This document shows, one piece after another, positions 1-8,021 of a stretch of 64,000 nt of DNA (positions are counted from its first letter, which is position 1; each line of letters opens with the position of its first letter). The notes under the pieces are model-generated. The model was not told the origin of the DNA. It did no database searches and saw only the letters and a list, made by a program, of their open reading frames with translations. This DNA is from Conyzicola lurida (GTDB lineage: Bacteria; Actinomycetota; Actinomycetes; Actinomycetales; Microbacteriaceae). The translations under genes and the position numbers were made by a program. Location of the stretch: NCBI RefSeq assembly GCF_014204935.1, contig NZ_JACHMJ010000001.1, positions 1,426,001-1,490,000 of the forward strand, written 5' to 3'.

Positions 1-1
1 C

Positions 2-67
2 AATGTGGAGACTCTGCGGCGTCTCGCGTACATCGCGGAGGGCAAGCAGGACAACGGCGACGCCTGA
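2..67 (+). CDS. C-terminal fragment of an unidentified protein
   Basis: Only the last 21 codons are in the window, read in the frame that ends with TGA at 65-67; the start lies beyond the left edge. The visible peptide (NVETLRRLAYIAEGKQDNGD and a final A) is charged and probably helical, with no recognisable motif. It converges on the SDR gene on the opposite strand, with a gap of 3 nt between the two stop codons, which supports this being a real gene end. No function can be given. Confidence 0.5.
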   Translation, partial: NVETLRRLAYIAEGKQDNGDA

Positions 68-70
68 GCG

Positions 71-1069
71 TTACTTCTTCTTCGCGACAACGCTGAGCAC
101 GGCGGCACCGAGAGCCGCGGCGGTCGCCCCGGCGAGCCCCCAGGCGAGACCGCGGTTGCGGATCGCCCAGACCTGCGGCGACACCGTGTGCGCCTGGTCG
201 CTGAAGATGCCGGTCGACCCCTGGTCGCCGGGAACGGGCTCATAGAGGTTGGTGGGCAGCATCGGCTCGGTCTTCTCCGGAGCCTGCTGGCCGTCGTAGC
301 CGGTCTTCGCCATAAACCAGTCGAGGAATCCGGCACCGAAGCGGTTGCCGAGCACGGTCGCGACGGTCGGCTCGCCGACCCAGGTGCGACGGCGGGGCTT
401 CTCGGCGACGGCGGCGATCGCGCGGGCGCCGACCTCGGGCTCGAAGATCGGGGCCACGGGCATCGGGTGGTGCGGAAGCTGCGACTTCACCCAGTTGAAC
501 TGGATGGTGTTGAGGGCCGGCATGTCGACGGTCGAGATCGTCACCGCGCTGCCGTTGTGGATCAGCTCGGTCGTGACCGACTCGGTGAAGCCCTGCACGG
601 CGTGCTTCGACGCGCAGTAGGCGGCCTGGAGCGGGATTCCGCGGTGTGCGAGCGCCGACCCGACCTGGATGACGTGTCCGCTGTTGCGCGGCACCATACG
701 GCTGAGCGCGGCACGGGTGCCGTTGACGAAGCCGAAGTAGTTCACCTGGGTCGCGCGCTCGAAGTCGGCGGGGTCGGTGCTGAGGAACTCGCCGAACACC
801 CCGACCATCGCGCCGTTGACCCAGAGGTCGATCGGTCCGAGTTCGGCCTCGGTGCGGTCGGCGGCGCGCTCGACCGCTTCCCTGTCTGCGACATCGGTCG
901 AAATGCCGATGGCGCGCTGGCCGAGGGCCTCGATGTCGGCGACGGCGCCCGCGAGGCCGTCTTCGCCGCGGGCGAGGACCGCGATGTCCCAGCCCTTGCT
1001 GGCGAGCTCTCGGACGACGGCGCGGCCGAGACCCGCTGATCCTCCGGTGACGACTGCGACTCTGGGCAT
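71..1069 (-). CDS. SDR-family oxidoreductase with C-terminal membrane anchor
   Basis: Short-chain dehydrogenase of 332 residues, predicted to use NAD(P)H on an unknown alcohol or ketone. Seen: the cofactor motif TGGSAGLG at residues 8-15, and the catalytic set Ser138, Tyr151 and Lys155 in YCASK. Beyond the usual ~250-residue SDR core there is an extra tail ending in a hydrophobic segment (about 306-328) followed by three lysines, so the enzyme is probably tethered to the membrane with the catalytic domain in the cytoplasm. The ATG at 1069 was chosen because GAAGGAG sits just upstream and the Rossmann motif begins at once; a longer reading frame to 1141 would translate the operator-like repeats. 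It is transcribed alone. The substrate is unknown. Confidence 0.85.
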   Translation of the reverse strand: MPRVAVVTGGSAGLGRAVVRELASKGWDIAVLARGEDGLAGAVADIEALGQRAIGISTDVADREAVERAADRTEAELGPIDLWVNGAMVGVFGEFLSTDPADFERATQVNYFGFVNGTRAALSRMVPRNSGHVIQVGSALAHRGIPLQAAYCASKHAVQGFTESVTTELIHNGSAVTISTVDMPALNTIQFNWVKSQLPHHPMPVAPIFEPEVGARAIAAVAEKPRRRTWVGEPTVATVLGNRFGAGFLDWFMAKTGYDGQQAPEKTEPMLPTNLYEPVPGDQGSTGIFSDQAHTVSPQVWAIRNRGLAWGLAGATAAALGAAVLSVVAKKK

Positions 1070-1085
1070 GGTGCTCCTTCGTTGG

Positions 1086-1141
1086 GTGGAGGCCCCACTC
1101 GCGAGAGTGGAGTCCCCACCCTGACTGGGTGGAGTCCCCAC
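1086..1141. promoter_or_regulatory. Three 13-bp near-palindromes spaced 21-22 bp
   Basis: Three copies of GTGGAGNCCCCAC start at 1086, 1107 and 1129 (the first has G, the other two T, at the variable position). Each has GTGG/CCAC arms around a 5-nt centre. The spacing of 21 and 22 bp is two helical turns, so all three would lie on the same face of the DNA. They lie 17-72 nt upstream of the SDR start codon at 1069. This looks like a cooperative operator for a dimeric regulator, or alternatively a structured 5' leader: CCACTC and GAGTGG at 1095-1110 can also pair. No regulator is identified. Confidence 0.55.
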
Positions 1142-1275
1142 CCTACGAAGATGAACCTGAATCGCAGCTTCGCGTGCGGAGGCTTGACCGGCGGGGCGTT
1201 AGTGCCTAGGCGTGTGTCGCGGTCGTGCCGGCGTGCTGTCGGCGCCTCGCCCGTGCCGATCGCCGATTCTCGCTT

Positions 1276-2094
1276 CTACTCGCCGAACGCCTCGATCGAC
1301 ACCGGCTGCCACTCGTTCCACGTCTTCAGGCGCGACTCGTAATCGGCGGTCGCCACCGACAGTGGCGTCTTACCGAAGAAAATGCGCAGCGGCGGGTTCT
1401 CGGCGTCGACGATCTTCAGCATCGCGCTGCGAGTGCCGACGGGGTTGCCGCGGTTCTGAGCCGACGGGCGGTTGCGGGACGTCTCATGCTGCTCGGCGTA
1501 GGCGTCGAGTTCGGCGCTGTGCGAGGCCGACGGGCCGGCCCAGTCGGTGGAGAACCCGCCCGGCTCGACCAGTGTGACGGAGATGCCGAACGGCGCGACC
1601 TCCTGCGCGAGCGCCTGCGAGAAGCCCTCGAGGGCCCACTTCGACGCGTGGTACGCCCCGATGCCGGGGAACGCGCTGATCCCGCCGATACTCGAGATCT
1701 GGATGATGTGGCCCGAACCCTGCGCACGCAGGATCGGCAGCGCGGCCTGGGTGATCCAGAGGGCGCCGAACACGTTGGTCTCGAGCTGCGCGCGAACCTC
1801 GTCCTCGGTGAGTTCCTCGATCATGCCGAAGTGCCCGTAGCCGGCGTTGTTGATAACGACGTCGAGCGAACCGAAGTGGTCAGCGGCCTGCTGCACGGCG
1901 GCGAATCCCGCGTCGCGGTCGGTCACGTCAAGTGCGATGGGCAGGATGGCGCTGCCGAACCGCTCCACGAGGTCGTCGAGCGAGGCCACATTGCGGGCGG
2001 TCGCGGCCACACGGTCGCCGCGCTCGAGGGCCGCCTCCGTCCACTCGCGGCCGAAACCCTTGGACGTGCCGGTGATAAACCATGTCTTAGTCAT
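1276..2094 (-). CDS. SDR-family oxidoreductase
   Basis: Classical short-chain dehydrogenase/reductase, 272 residues. Seen: TGTSKGFG at residues 8-15 for the cofactor, INNAG at 81-85, and catalytic Ser135, Tyr148 and Lys152 (YHASK). The fold extends to a C-terminal segment typical of the longer classical SDRs that act on aldehydes, ketones or quinones, but the substrate cannot be read from the sequence. The ATG at 2094 places the nucleotide motif near the N-terminus; the longer frame up to 2181 has no SDR homology in its extra residues. It is divergent from the gene at 2253 across a 158-bp promoter region. It is unrelated in detail to the SDR at 71-1069 although both lie in the same orientation. 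Confidence 0.85.
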   Translation of the reverse strand: MTKTWFITGTSKGFGREWTEAALERGDRVAATARNVASLDDLVERFGSAILPIALDVTDRDAGFAAVQQAADHFGSLDVVINNAGYGHFGMIEELTEDEVRAQLETNVFGALWITQAALPILRAQGSGHIIQISSIGGISAFPGIGAYHASKWALEGFSQALAQEVAPFGISVTLVEPGGFSTDWAGPSASHSAELDAYAEQHETSRNRPSAQNRGNPVGTRSAMLKIVDAENPPLRIFFGKTPLSVATADYESRLKTWNEWQPVSIEAFGE

Positions 2095-2252
2095 GCCGGG
2101 TTCAACGCTCGTGCGGTCCCGGATATGCCCCGTCGTCCACACTCCATCGCCGCACCCGGCACCGTTCGTCCACACTGCCACGCCGCCGGCATTTCTCCAC
2201 AGTTCCCGCCGTCTGTCCCATCGCGTCGCCGCCGGAGAATACCGTCGCCCGC

Positions 2253-3179
2253 ATGATTATCGAATCCGGAGACGATGTCCTCCAAGTGCTGTGCGGCAAC
2301 GGCGACGAACCCCCGCGCGGGTTATGGCTGGTGACGATGGACGCGAACCTGCGGCTGCTCGCGGTCGACCCGGTCGCGAAGAACGTCGACGGCGACGTCG
2401 AGACCTACATAGACGACATCGTCGCGGAGCTCTCCTCGGCGTTGCGACCGGTCGAGTACTTCGCGATCGCTTGGTCGGTCGACGGCGAGCTCGACCCTGA
2501 CGGAGCGTGGCTGCCCGAACTCGACGCTCGGCTGAGCTTCCATCCCGATTTCGGCGGCTTCCGGTTCCTCGGCTTCGTCGTGTTCGACCGCACGACGATG
2601 TTCGGCAGTATTCCGCGCTGCGAGTTCAGCCTGTACCCGGAGCTCGCGGGCCTCCCCCGCGCGGTGTCGATCCCGGGGCCACACGGCCCGACCTGCCCGT
2701 GCCCCGCGTGCGCCGCCGACCGTCGGGAGTTCGGCAGCGAATTCGGACTGTCGGAGGACGAAACGTACGGTACGTCCGCCGATTCGTATGGACGTGACGC
2801 GCTCTACGCCGGAATCCCCGGCTACACCGATGTGAGCGACCCCTCGCTGTTCGAGGACCCGGATGCGTCGCGATCACGGCGGTGGGGACCACGCACCCGC
2901 CACCTGCGTATCGAGGACTCGCAGTTGCCGTACCTCGAACCCGAGACTCCGGGGGCGGCCCGGTACGACCCGTTCGCGAAGCGCTGGTGGCCCCAGCCGG
3001 CGCGTGCCTTCAAGCGCTGGACCGAGGACGAAGAGGAGGCCGTGCTCAAGGCGCACGGCGACGGACTGAGCTGTTTCGACATCTCGCTGATCGTGCAGCG
3101 TCAACCCACCGCGATCGCCAAGCGCCTGTACAAGATGGGCTACTCCGCGCGTACCGCGGTGCCGGGGAGGCCGTTCTGA
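2253..3179 (+). CDS. Hypothetical protein with Myb/SANT-like C-terminal helices
   Basis: I do not recognise the family. The 308-residue protein has an alpha/beta N-terminal part (about 1-125), then a CPCPAC cysteine cluster near residue 150 that could bind a metal, a low-complexity acidic middle, and a C-terminal block (about 252-298) starting RWTEDEEEAVLKAH and ending RLYKMGY. That block has the spacing of a Myb/SANT or GcrA-like DNA-binding helix bundle. The ATG follows a TACCGT hexamer by 7 nt, so the mRNA is probably leaderless. The gene stands alone, divergent from an SDR. A DNA-associated role is only an inference from the C-terminal helices. Confidence 0.7.
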   Translation: MIIESGDDVLQVLCGNGDEPPRGLWLVTMDANLRLLAVDPVAKNVDGDVETYIDDIVAELSSALRPVEYFAIAWSVDGELDPDGAWLPELDARLSFHPDFGGFRFLGFVVFDRTTMFGSIPRCEFSLYPELAGLPRAVSIPGPHGPTCPCPACAADRREFGSEFGLSEDETYGTSADSYGRDALYAGIPGYTDVSDPSLFEDPDASRSRRWGPRTRHLRIEDSQLPYLEPETPGAARYDPFAKRWWPQPARAFKRWTEDEEEAVLKAHGDGLSCFDISLIVQRQPTAIAKRLYKMGYSARTAVPGRPF

Positions 3180-3207
3180 CACGTAGTCGCGCTCTACCTG
3201 CCCTCGC

Positions 3208-3741
3208 CTACTCGTCGCCCTCGACCCGGTCGCGGAGCGCGTCGTTCATCGCGTGGAAGGACGGTGCAACCTCGTCGTGCAGCGTGTCGGTGACGAAGAG
3301 CACGGTCACGCCGCGGAAGAGCTCGCTCTGCGTGAACCGGGTGCGCCCGTCGGCCAGCTCTTCCAACGTGAAGGTACGTTCCCCGTCGAAGACGCCGATC
3401 ACGCCGGCGTGGGTCTCCCACCGGAGTTCCTCGTTCTCGACGACCTCGACAACCCTCCCGGTGACGTCCGAGCCATCCTCCTGGTAGACCACGGTGCCGC
3501 CCTCCGCCAGGTCGCCGCGGATGCCGCCCACGCTCGGATTCCACTCCGGATAGGCCTCGAGATCGGTCAGGGCCGCCCACACCTCCCGCGGGCTCGCGTC
3601 GATGTCGACGCTCGTCTCGATCGAATACGGATGGGTGCGTTGCCAGAGCGCGGCGATGACGAGCACCGCCACGATCGTCGCTCCGCCGACGACCGCTCTC
3701 GTCCAGTCGAAGCGCCGCTTCTGTCCCGTCGCGGTCGTCAT
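3208..3741 (-). CDS. Membrane-anchored SRPBCC (START-like) domain protein
   Basis: 177 residues. A single hydrophobic segment at about 15-34 is followed by a START/Bet v1-like domain of the polyketide cyclase/AHSA1 group: it contains IDASPREVWAALTDLEAYPEWNP, typical of the first strand and helix pair of that family. Such domains bind hydrophobic small molecules; some members are cyclases, and many have no known ligand. The start ATG overlaps the TGA of the upstream TetR gene in an ATGA, so the two are translationally coupled. This suggests the regulator and this protein respond to the same lipophilic ligand (inference). Confidence 0.8.
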   Translation of the reverse strand: MTTATGQKRRFDWTRAVVGGATIVAVLVIAALWQRTHPYSIETSVDIDASPREVWAALTDLEAYPEWNPSVGGIRGDLAEGGTVVYQEDGSDVTGRVVEVVENEELRWETHAGVIGVFDGERTFTLEELADGRTRFTQSELFRGVTVLFVTDTLHDEVAPSFHAMNDALRDRVEGDE

Positions 3742-4304
3742 GCCGTGCCTTCCGCATCGCGCGGGCCGACTACGGCGCGCACGAGTCCACGGGAGTACTC
3801 CGCGTCGAGGGTCTCCCCCGTGATCAGCGCCCGGTAGTACACCGCCCCGACCAGCTGGTCGACGATCAGCGCCGAATCGCCGCTCAACGTCCCCGCGCTG
3901 ACCCCACGCTCGACGACCACTGCGACCGCGTCGCGTCTCCGCGCCCAGAGCCGGTCGACTTCGCTTCGCAGTGCCGGGTCCCGCGAGCTCGCCGCCGCGA
4001 GTTCGGCGACCAGCCGGCGCATGGGTGCCGGGTCGAGCGTCGAACACAGCGCGGCTACGGCCGAGGTCAGGTCGCGCACGTCGTCGCCGCTATCGGCAGC
4101 CGCCGCGTCCGGTTCCCCATCCTCGAGCACACTCACCACGAGGTGGTTCTTGGTGGGCCAGCGTCGGTACACCGTTGTCTTCGCGACGCCGACGCTCCTC
4201 GCGATCTCGTCGACGATGAGTCCGTCGTACCCGCGCTCCCCGAGCACGGCGGATGCCGCCGCCAGGATTGCGGCGTCGGACTCTGCATTGCGTGGACGCG
4301 CCAT
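3738..4304 (-). CDS. TetR-family transcriptional regulator
   Basis: 188-residue regulator. The N-terminal helix-turn-helix contains GYDGLIVDEIARSVGVAKTT and then VYRRWPTK (about residues 26-53), which is the TetR DNA-binding signature; the rest is a helical ligand-binding and dimerisation domain that cannot be assigned a ligand. GGAGG lies 7 nt before the ATG. The gene is first in a two-gene unit with the SRPBCC protein, joined by an ATGA overlap. By analogy with the family it probably represses its own operon until a ligand binds. Confidence 0.88.
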   Translation of the reverse strand: MARPRNAESDAAILAAASAVLGERGYDGLIVDEIARSVGVAKTTVYRRWPTKNHLVVSVLEDGEPDAAAADSGDDVRDLTSAVAALCSTLDPAPMRRLVAELAAASSRDPALRSEVDRLWARRRDAVAVVVERGVSAGTLSGDSALIVDQLVGAVYYRALITGETLDAEYSRGLVRAVVGPRDAEGTA

Positions 4305-4377
4305 GGGGATCCCTCCGGTAAAGCAACAGAGGTATCGTAAACCGCGTCAGTCTGGGAATGCCCGAGCGCGATTTCGC

Positions 4378-7300
4378 TCAGGCGTCGACGAGCTCGATGA
4401 ACGCGCTCAGCTGGGCGAGCGCCGTCGGGTTCGTCGGCAGGTAGTCGACGAGCGCCGGCGAGTAGAGCAGGTACGCCGCCCACTGAGCGCGCGAGATCGC
4501 CACGTTCAGCCGGTTCGCGAGGAGCAAAAACTCCAGCCCGCGCGGAACTTCCTCGGCCGAGGACGCTGCGAGTGAGACGATCGCGATCGCGGCCTCCCGT
4601 CCCTGGAACTTGTCGACCGTGCCGACCGGTACCGCGCCGAGGCCCGCCGCCGCCAGCTTCTCGCCGATCAACTCCACCTGCGCGTTGTACGGCGCGACCA
4701 CGATCACGTCGTCCTGCGTGAGCGTCCGTGTCGTTCCGCCCTCGGTCCAGTCGCGGCCGGAGCCGTGCAGATTGAGCGTGTCACGCACGAGGGCGACGAC
4801 GCGGTCGGCCTCTTCCGGCGAGGATGTCGCGTTGAGCTGGTGGTCGACCGGGATCGGGTGCAGCCCCGGTTCGATGCCGACGAGCAACCGTTGCTCGGCG
4901 CGCGACTCGAGTTTTCCCTCGTACGACAGCTTCGACACAGGGGCGCAGACGTCTGGGTGCATGCGCCAGCTCTTAGCGAGGAAGAAGCCGAACTCCGGGG
5001 GAAGAACGTCGTGCCCGTCGCTCAACCAGCCGAGCGCCGAGACGTCGACGGGTTCCGGGTGCGACCCCTGGCTCACCTGCGGAAGCTGTTGAGGGTCGCC
5101 GAGCAGCAGCAGGCGCTCCGCCGAGACCGCCGCGGCGATCGTCGACGCGAGCGAGAATTGCCCCGCCTCGTCGACGACGAGCAGGTCGAGCGACTCGCGC
5201 GGGATCGTCGTCGCGTTCGCGAACGTCCAGGCTGTTCCGCCGATGACCCAGCCGTCCTCCTGCGCGGTGAACTCGGCGGTGTTGCCGGGGGTCAGCGTGA
5301 CCCAGGGGTGATCCTCGATGTCGCCCTTCTTCGGCCTCTTGCCGATGAGCTTCGGATCGAGGCCGGCCGCGGCGATCGCCCGCATCATGTTCTTGACTGT
5401 CTCGTGCGACTGCGCGACGATCCCGACTCTCCATCCGTGGTTCTTCACGAGATCGGCGATCACGCGGGAGCCGGTGTATGTCTTGCCCGTTCCGGGAGGC
5501 CCCTGCACGGCGAGGTACGAGTGGTCGAGCGTCAGCAGGGTGTCGCGGATAGCCTCGATCGTCGAACCCGACGCGTCCTCCGCGGCGATGGTGCCGCGCG
5601 GTGCCACGCGCCGCAGCACGTCGAGCGCCGCGTTCGGCAGCAGCTCGGGCAGCGCGTTCAGCACGCGCGAGCCCCACTCCTCGATCGCCTCGGGCTGGGG
5701 TGTCGCGCGCGGGGGTGCCGGCGGCGTCAGAGCCGCGGGAAGCTGGTAGAACTGGTCGGCTCCCGTCTCCAGCAGCTCTTGGATCACATACGTCACGTGA
5801 CCGCCCTCGTCGATGACGTCGATGATCTCGCCCTCGCTCGAGGCCCGGGCGCCGGGTGACCGCCGCGCGGAGATCGGCGGCTGCGGGTCGTCGTACACGA
5901 GGTACGGGTTCTGCTCGATCTTGAACGAGCTGCCGGGCGACAGCGTGCCCGACACCTCGATGATGCGACGGTCCTTCTTCTGCCGGCCCTCGCGATGCCA
6001 GTCTTTGACGACCTCGGCGTGTTCGACGACGAGCACGTTGCGGGTGTCGGCCCACTCGTCGAGCGGCGACACCAGCCGGTCGAAGTGGTCCTGCCAGAAT
6101 TTCTTGCCCTCGCGACGGTGGTAGTCGATCGCTGCGGACGCGAGTGCGATCGCCGTGTCGTCGGGGGTGCGGTCCCCCGGCGCGACATCGGCGACGTGGG
6201 CCGCCAGCGCCAGGTACACCGGGCTCGGCTCGCGCACGACCGGCAGATCGAGCTCGAGGTCGCGGGCGGGAGTCGGCGCGACGCCGTTCTCGGCCGCCCG
6301 GGCGAGCAGCCAGTCGCGCAGCCGCAGCGTCGACACGCAGTCGTACTCGTTGTAACTCGCGATGGCGTCGAGCTTGGCCTGCCCGTCGGCGATTAGTCCG
6401 TCGCGGATCAGCTGCCGCGCCTCGGCGTACTCGGAAACGGAGTCTGCGGCGTTTGCGACCCCGTCGCGGTGGGTGTCCATGTACAGCGGCTCGAGCTTCT
6501 TGATCGAGTAACTGTGCGATCCGACGCGCGTGCTCTTCTTCACGAGCGGGTACAGATCGACGAGCACGTCGTCGCGGAGCAGCTCGTCCACGGCATCCTC
6601 GCCCACACCATGCCTCGCCGCGAGCGACAGCAGGTGGGTGCGTTCGTATGCCGCGTAGTGGTAGATGTGCATTGCCGGATGCCGCGTCCGGCGCTCCGCG
6701 ACGTATGCGAGGAACTGCTCGAGGGCGACGCGCTCTTCGGCATAGTCGTGCGCCCAGAACGTGACGAACGTGGTGTCGGGTTCGACGAGGCCGAAAAGGT
6801 AGTCGAGTCCCCACTCTGCGCCGTCCCCGCCGGTGGTCTCGGAATAGAGCGGGTCGCCCTCGAAGTCGAAGAAGATGTCGCCGGCGTCGGGCAGCGGGAG
6901 CGCGGCCAGCGCCTGCGGGTTGTACACGTCGAAGGCAGGTGCCTCGCCGTCGTGCGGCGACACCTGAATGCGTGCCTGGGAGCGGAGCCCGGCGAGCGTG
7001 GCGGAACTGAGTCCGTCGATCGATTCGGGAGCGACGGCGAGCTGGTCGATCGTCGTGATGCCGGCGGCGTTGAGTTTGCGGCGCTGGGTGAGTTTCATCC
7101 CGGCGACGAGCAACACGTCGCGGTGTTCCTCCACCTGGGCAGTGCATGCCGCGCAGCGGCCGCAGACGCTGTATCTCGGGTCTCCCCAGGGTGTGGCCGC
7201 GGCATCCGTCAGCCGTTCGTCGAGGATCGACTGCAGTCGTGCCCGGCGCCGTCGATAGACGGGCAGGATGTCGCGAAGTGCGTGTGTGCTCGTGCGGCCG

Positions 7301-7806
7301 TCGCCGAGGATCAGGTGCACGTTGTCGCCGACCTCGACGCCGAGCGCCATGACCTGGTCGCTGTAGGCGGCGAGCTGGAGCAGCGCGGTGATTTTGGCGC
7401 TGCGCGCGAGCTTGGTGTCGTAGACCTCGTAGATGCCGTCGTCGTTCAGCATGATGAAATCGGCGAATCCGAGAAGTCGTCCGTCGAAGAAGGTGGCCTG
7501 GAACAGGACGTCTGCTTTGTCGCGCAGCGCTTGGGCGGTCAGGGCCGCCGCCTCGGCGTACTCGCCGAAGGGCGGGTGGTCGAATTCGACGACGTGGCGG
7601 GTCTCCTTCAGTGACTCGAGGACGCGCAGTTCATGCGCGGTCCCGAGCAGGCCTGCGCGCACGAGCATGTCGTCTTCGACATCGTCCACGCGTTCGACCC
7701 GGCCAAGCTTGGCGTCGAGTTTGCGCATGAGCGCCCACTCGCACTTGGCCGCGGCGGTGAGATCGCTCGCCGAATAGATGACTGTCGTCGGGTCGATCAG
7801 AATCAC
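4378..7806 (-). CDS. TM0106-type RecB-like nuclease / superfamily 1 helicase
   Basis: 1142 residues combining a Cas4/RecB-like nuclease with an SF1 helicase. Seen in order: a nuclease core with EVYDTKLARS around 126-135 (the PD-(D/E)xK-type E-x-x-D-x-K arrangement), a CGRCAAC cysteine cluster near 210-217 like the Fe-S region of Cas4/AddB proteins, an RNase H/DEDD-like strand with DIFFDFEGDP near 308, the Walker A QGPPGTGKT near 765, the Walker B DEAGQ near 878, and the late helicase motifs VDKFQGRE (about 1060) and NVAISRA (about 1098). Known members of this class are annotated as putative nuclease-helicases, probably in DNA repair or processing. A GTG start at 7806 was chosen because AGGGAG lies about 6 nt upstream; the longer frame into 8373 is shadow. 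Confidence 0.85.
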   Translation of the reverse strand: MILIDPTTVIYSASDLTAAAKCEWALMRKLDAKLGRVERVDDVEDDMLVRAGLLGTAHELRVLESLKETRHVVEFDHPPFGEYAEAAALTAQALRDKADVLFQATFFDGRLLGFADFIMLNDDGIYEVYDTKLARSAKITALLQLAAYSDQVMALGVEVGDNVHLILGDGRTSTHALRDILPVYRRRRARLQSILDERLTDAAATPWGDPRYSVCGRCAACTAQVEEHRDVLLVAGMKLTQRRKLNAAGITTIDQLAVAPESIDGLSSATLAGLRSQARIQVSPHDGEAPAFDVYNPQALAALPLPDAGDIFFDFEGDPLYSETTGGDGAEWGLDYLFGLVEPDTTFVTFWAHDYAEERVALEQFLAYVAERRTRHPAMHIYHYAAYERTHLLSLAARHGVGEDAVDELLRDDVLVDLYPLVKKSTRVGSHSYSIKKLEPLYMDTHRDGVANAADSVSEYAEARQLIRDGLIADGQAKLDAIASYNEYDCVSTLRLRDWLLARAAENGVAPTPARDLELDLPVVREPSPVYLALAAHVADVAPGDRTPDDTAIALASAAIDYHRREGKKFWQDHFDRLVSPLDEWADTRNVLVVEHAEVVKDWHREGRQKKDRRIIEVSGTLSPGSSFKIEQNPYLVYDDPQPPISARRSPGARASSEGEIIDVIDEGGHVTYVIQELLETGADQFYQLPAALTPPAPPRATPQPEAIEEWGSRVLNALPELLPNAALDVLRRVAPRGTIAAEDASGSTIEAIRDTLLTLDHSYLAVQGPPGTGKTYTGSRVIADLVKNHGWRVGIVAQSHETVKNMMRAIAAAGLDPKLIGKRPKKGDIEDHPWVTLTPGNTAEFTAQEDGWVIGGTAWTFANATTIPRESLDLLVVDEAGQFSLASTIAAAVSAERLLLLGDPQQLPQVSQGSHPEPVDVSALGWLSDGHDVLPPEFGFFLAKSWRMHPDVCAPVSKLSYEGKLESRAEQRLLVGIEPGLHPIPVDHQLNATSSPEEADRVVALVRDTLNLHGSGRDWTEGGTTRTLTQDDVIVVAPYNAQVELIGEKLAAAGLGAVPVGTVDKFQGREAAIAIVSLAASSAEEVPRGLEFLLLANRLNVAISRAQWAAYLLYSPALVDYLPTNPTALAQLSAFIELVDA

Positions 7807-8021
7807 TGTGCTCCCTGCGCTTATGGCACTCGTCAGGCTAGCGCGAGGGTGCGACGTTCGGATCCCGCTGGCGCGCAACGGTGACTTTTCCACAGGTGCG
7901 CGTCGAACTGGCGGACTGGTTGTGCGGCGGGTGGCGCTGATGGAGCTCGCGGTCGCCGTGTCATGGGTATCGGGCGCGTGGGCCAGCGGTGTGCTTGCGT
8001 GACGTGGCGCGTTGCTTCGCT

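Noticed and set aside
7886-7894. TTTTCCACA, a match to the relaxed DnaA box
   Set aside because: A single site without a cluster, AT-rich stretch or dnaA/dnaN neighbours is not an origin.
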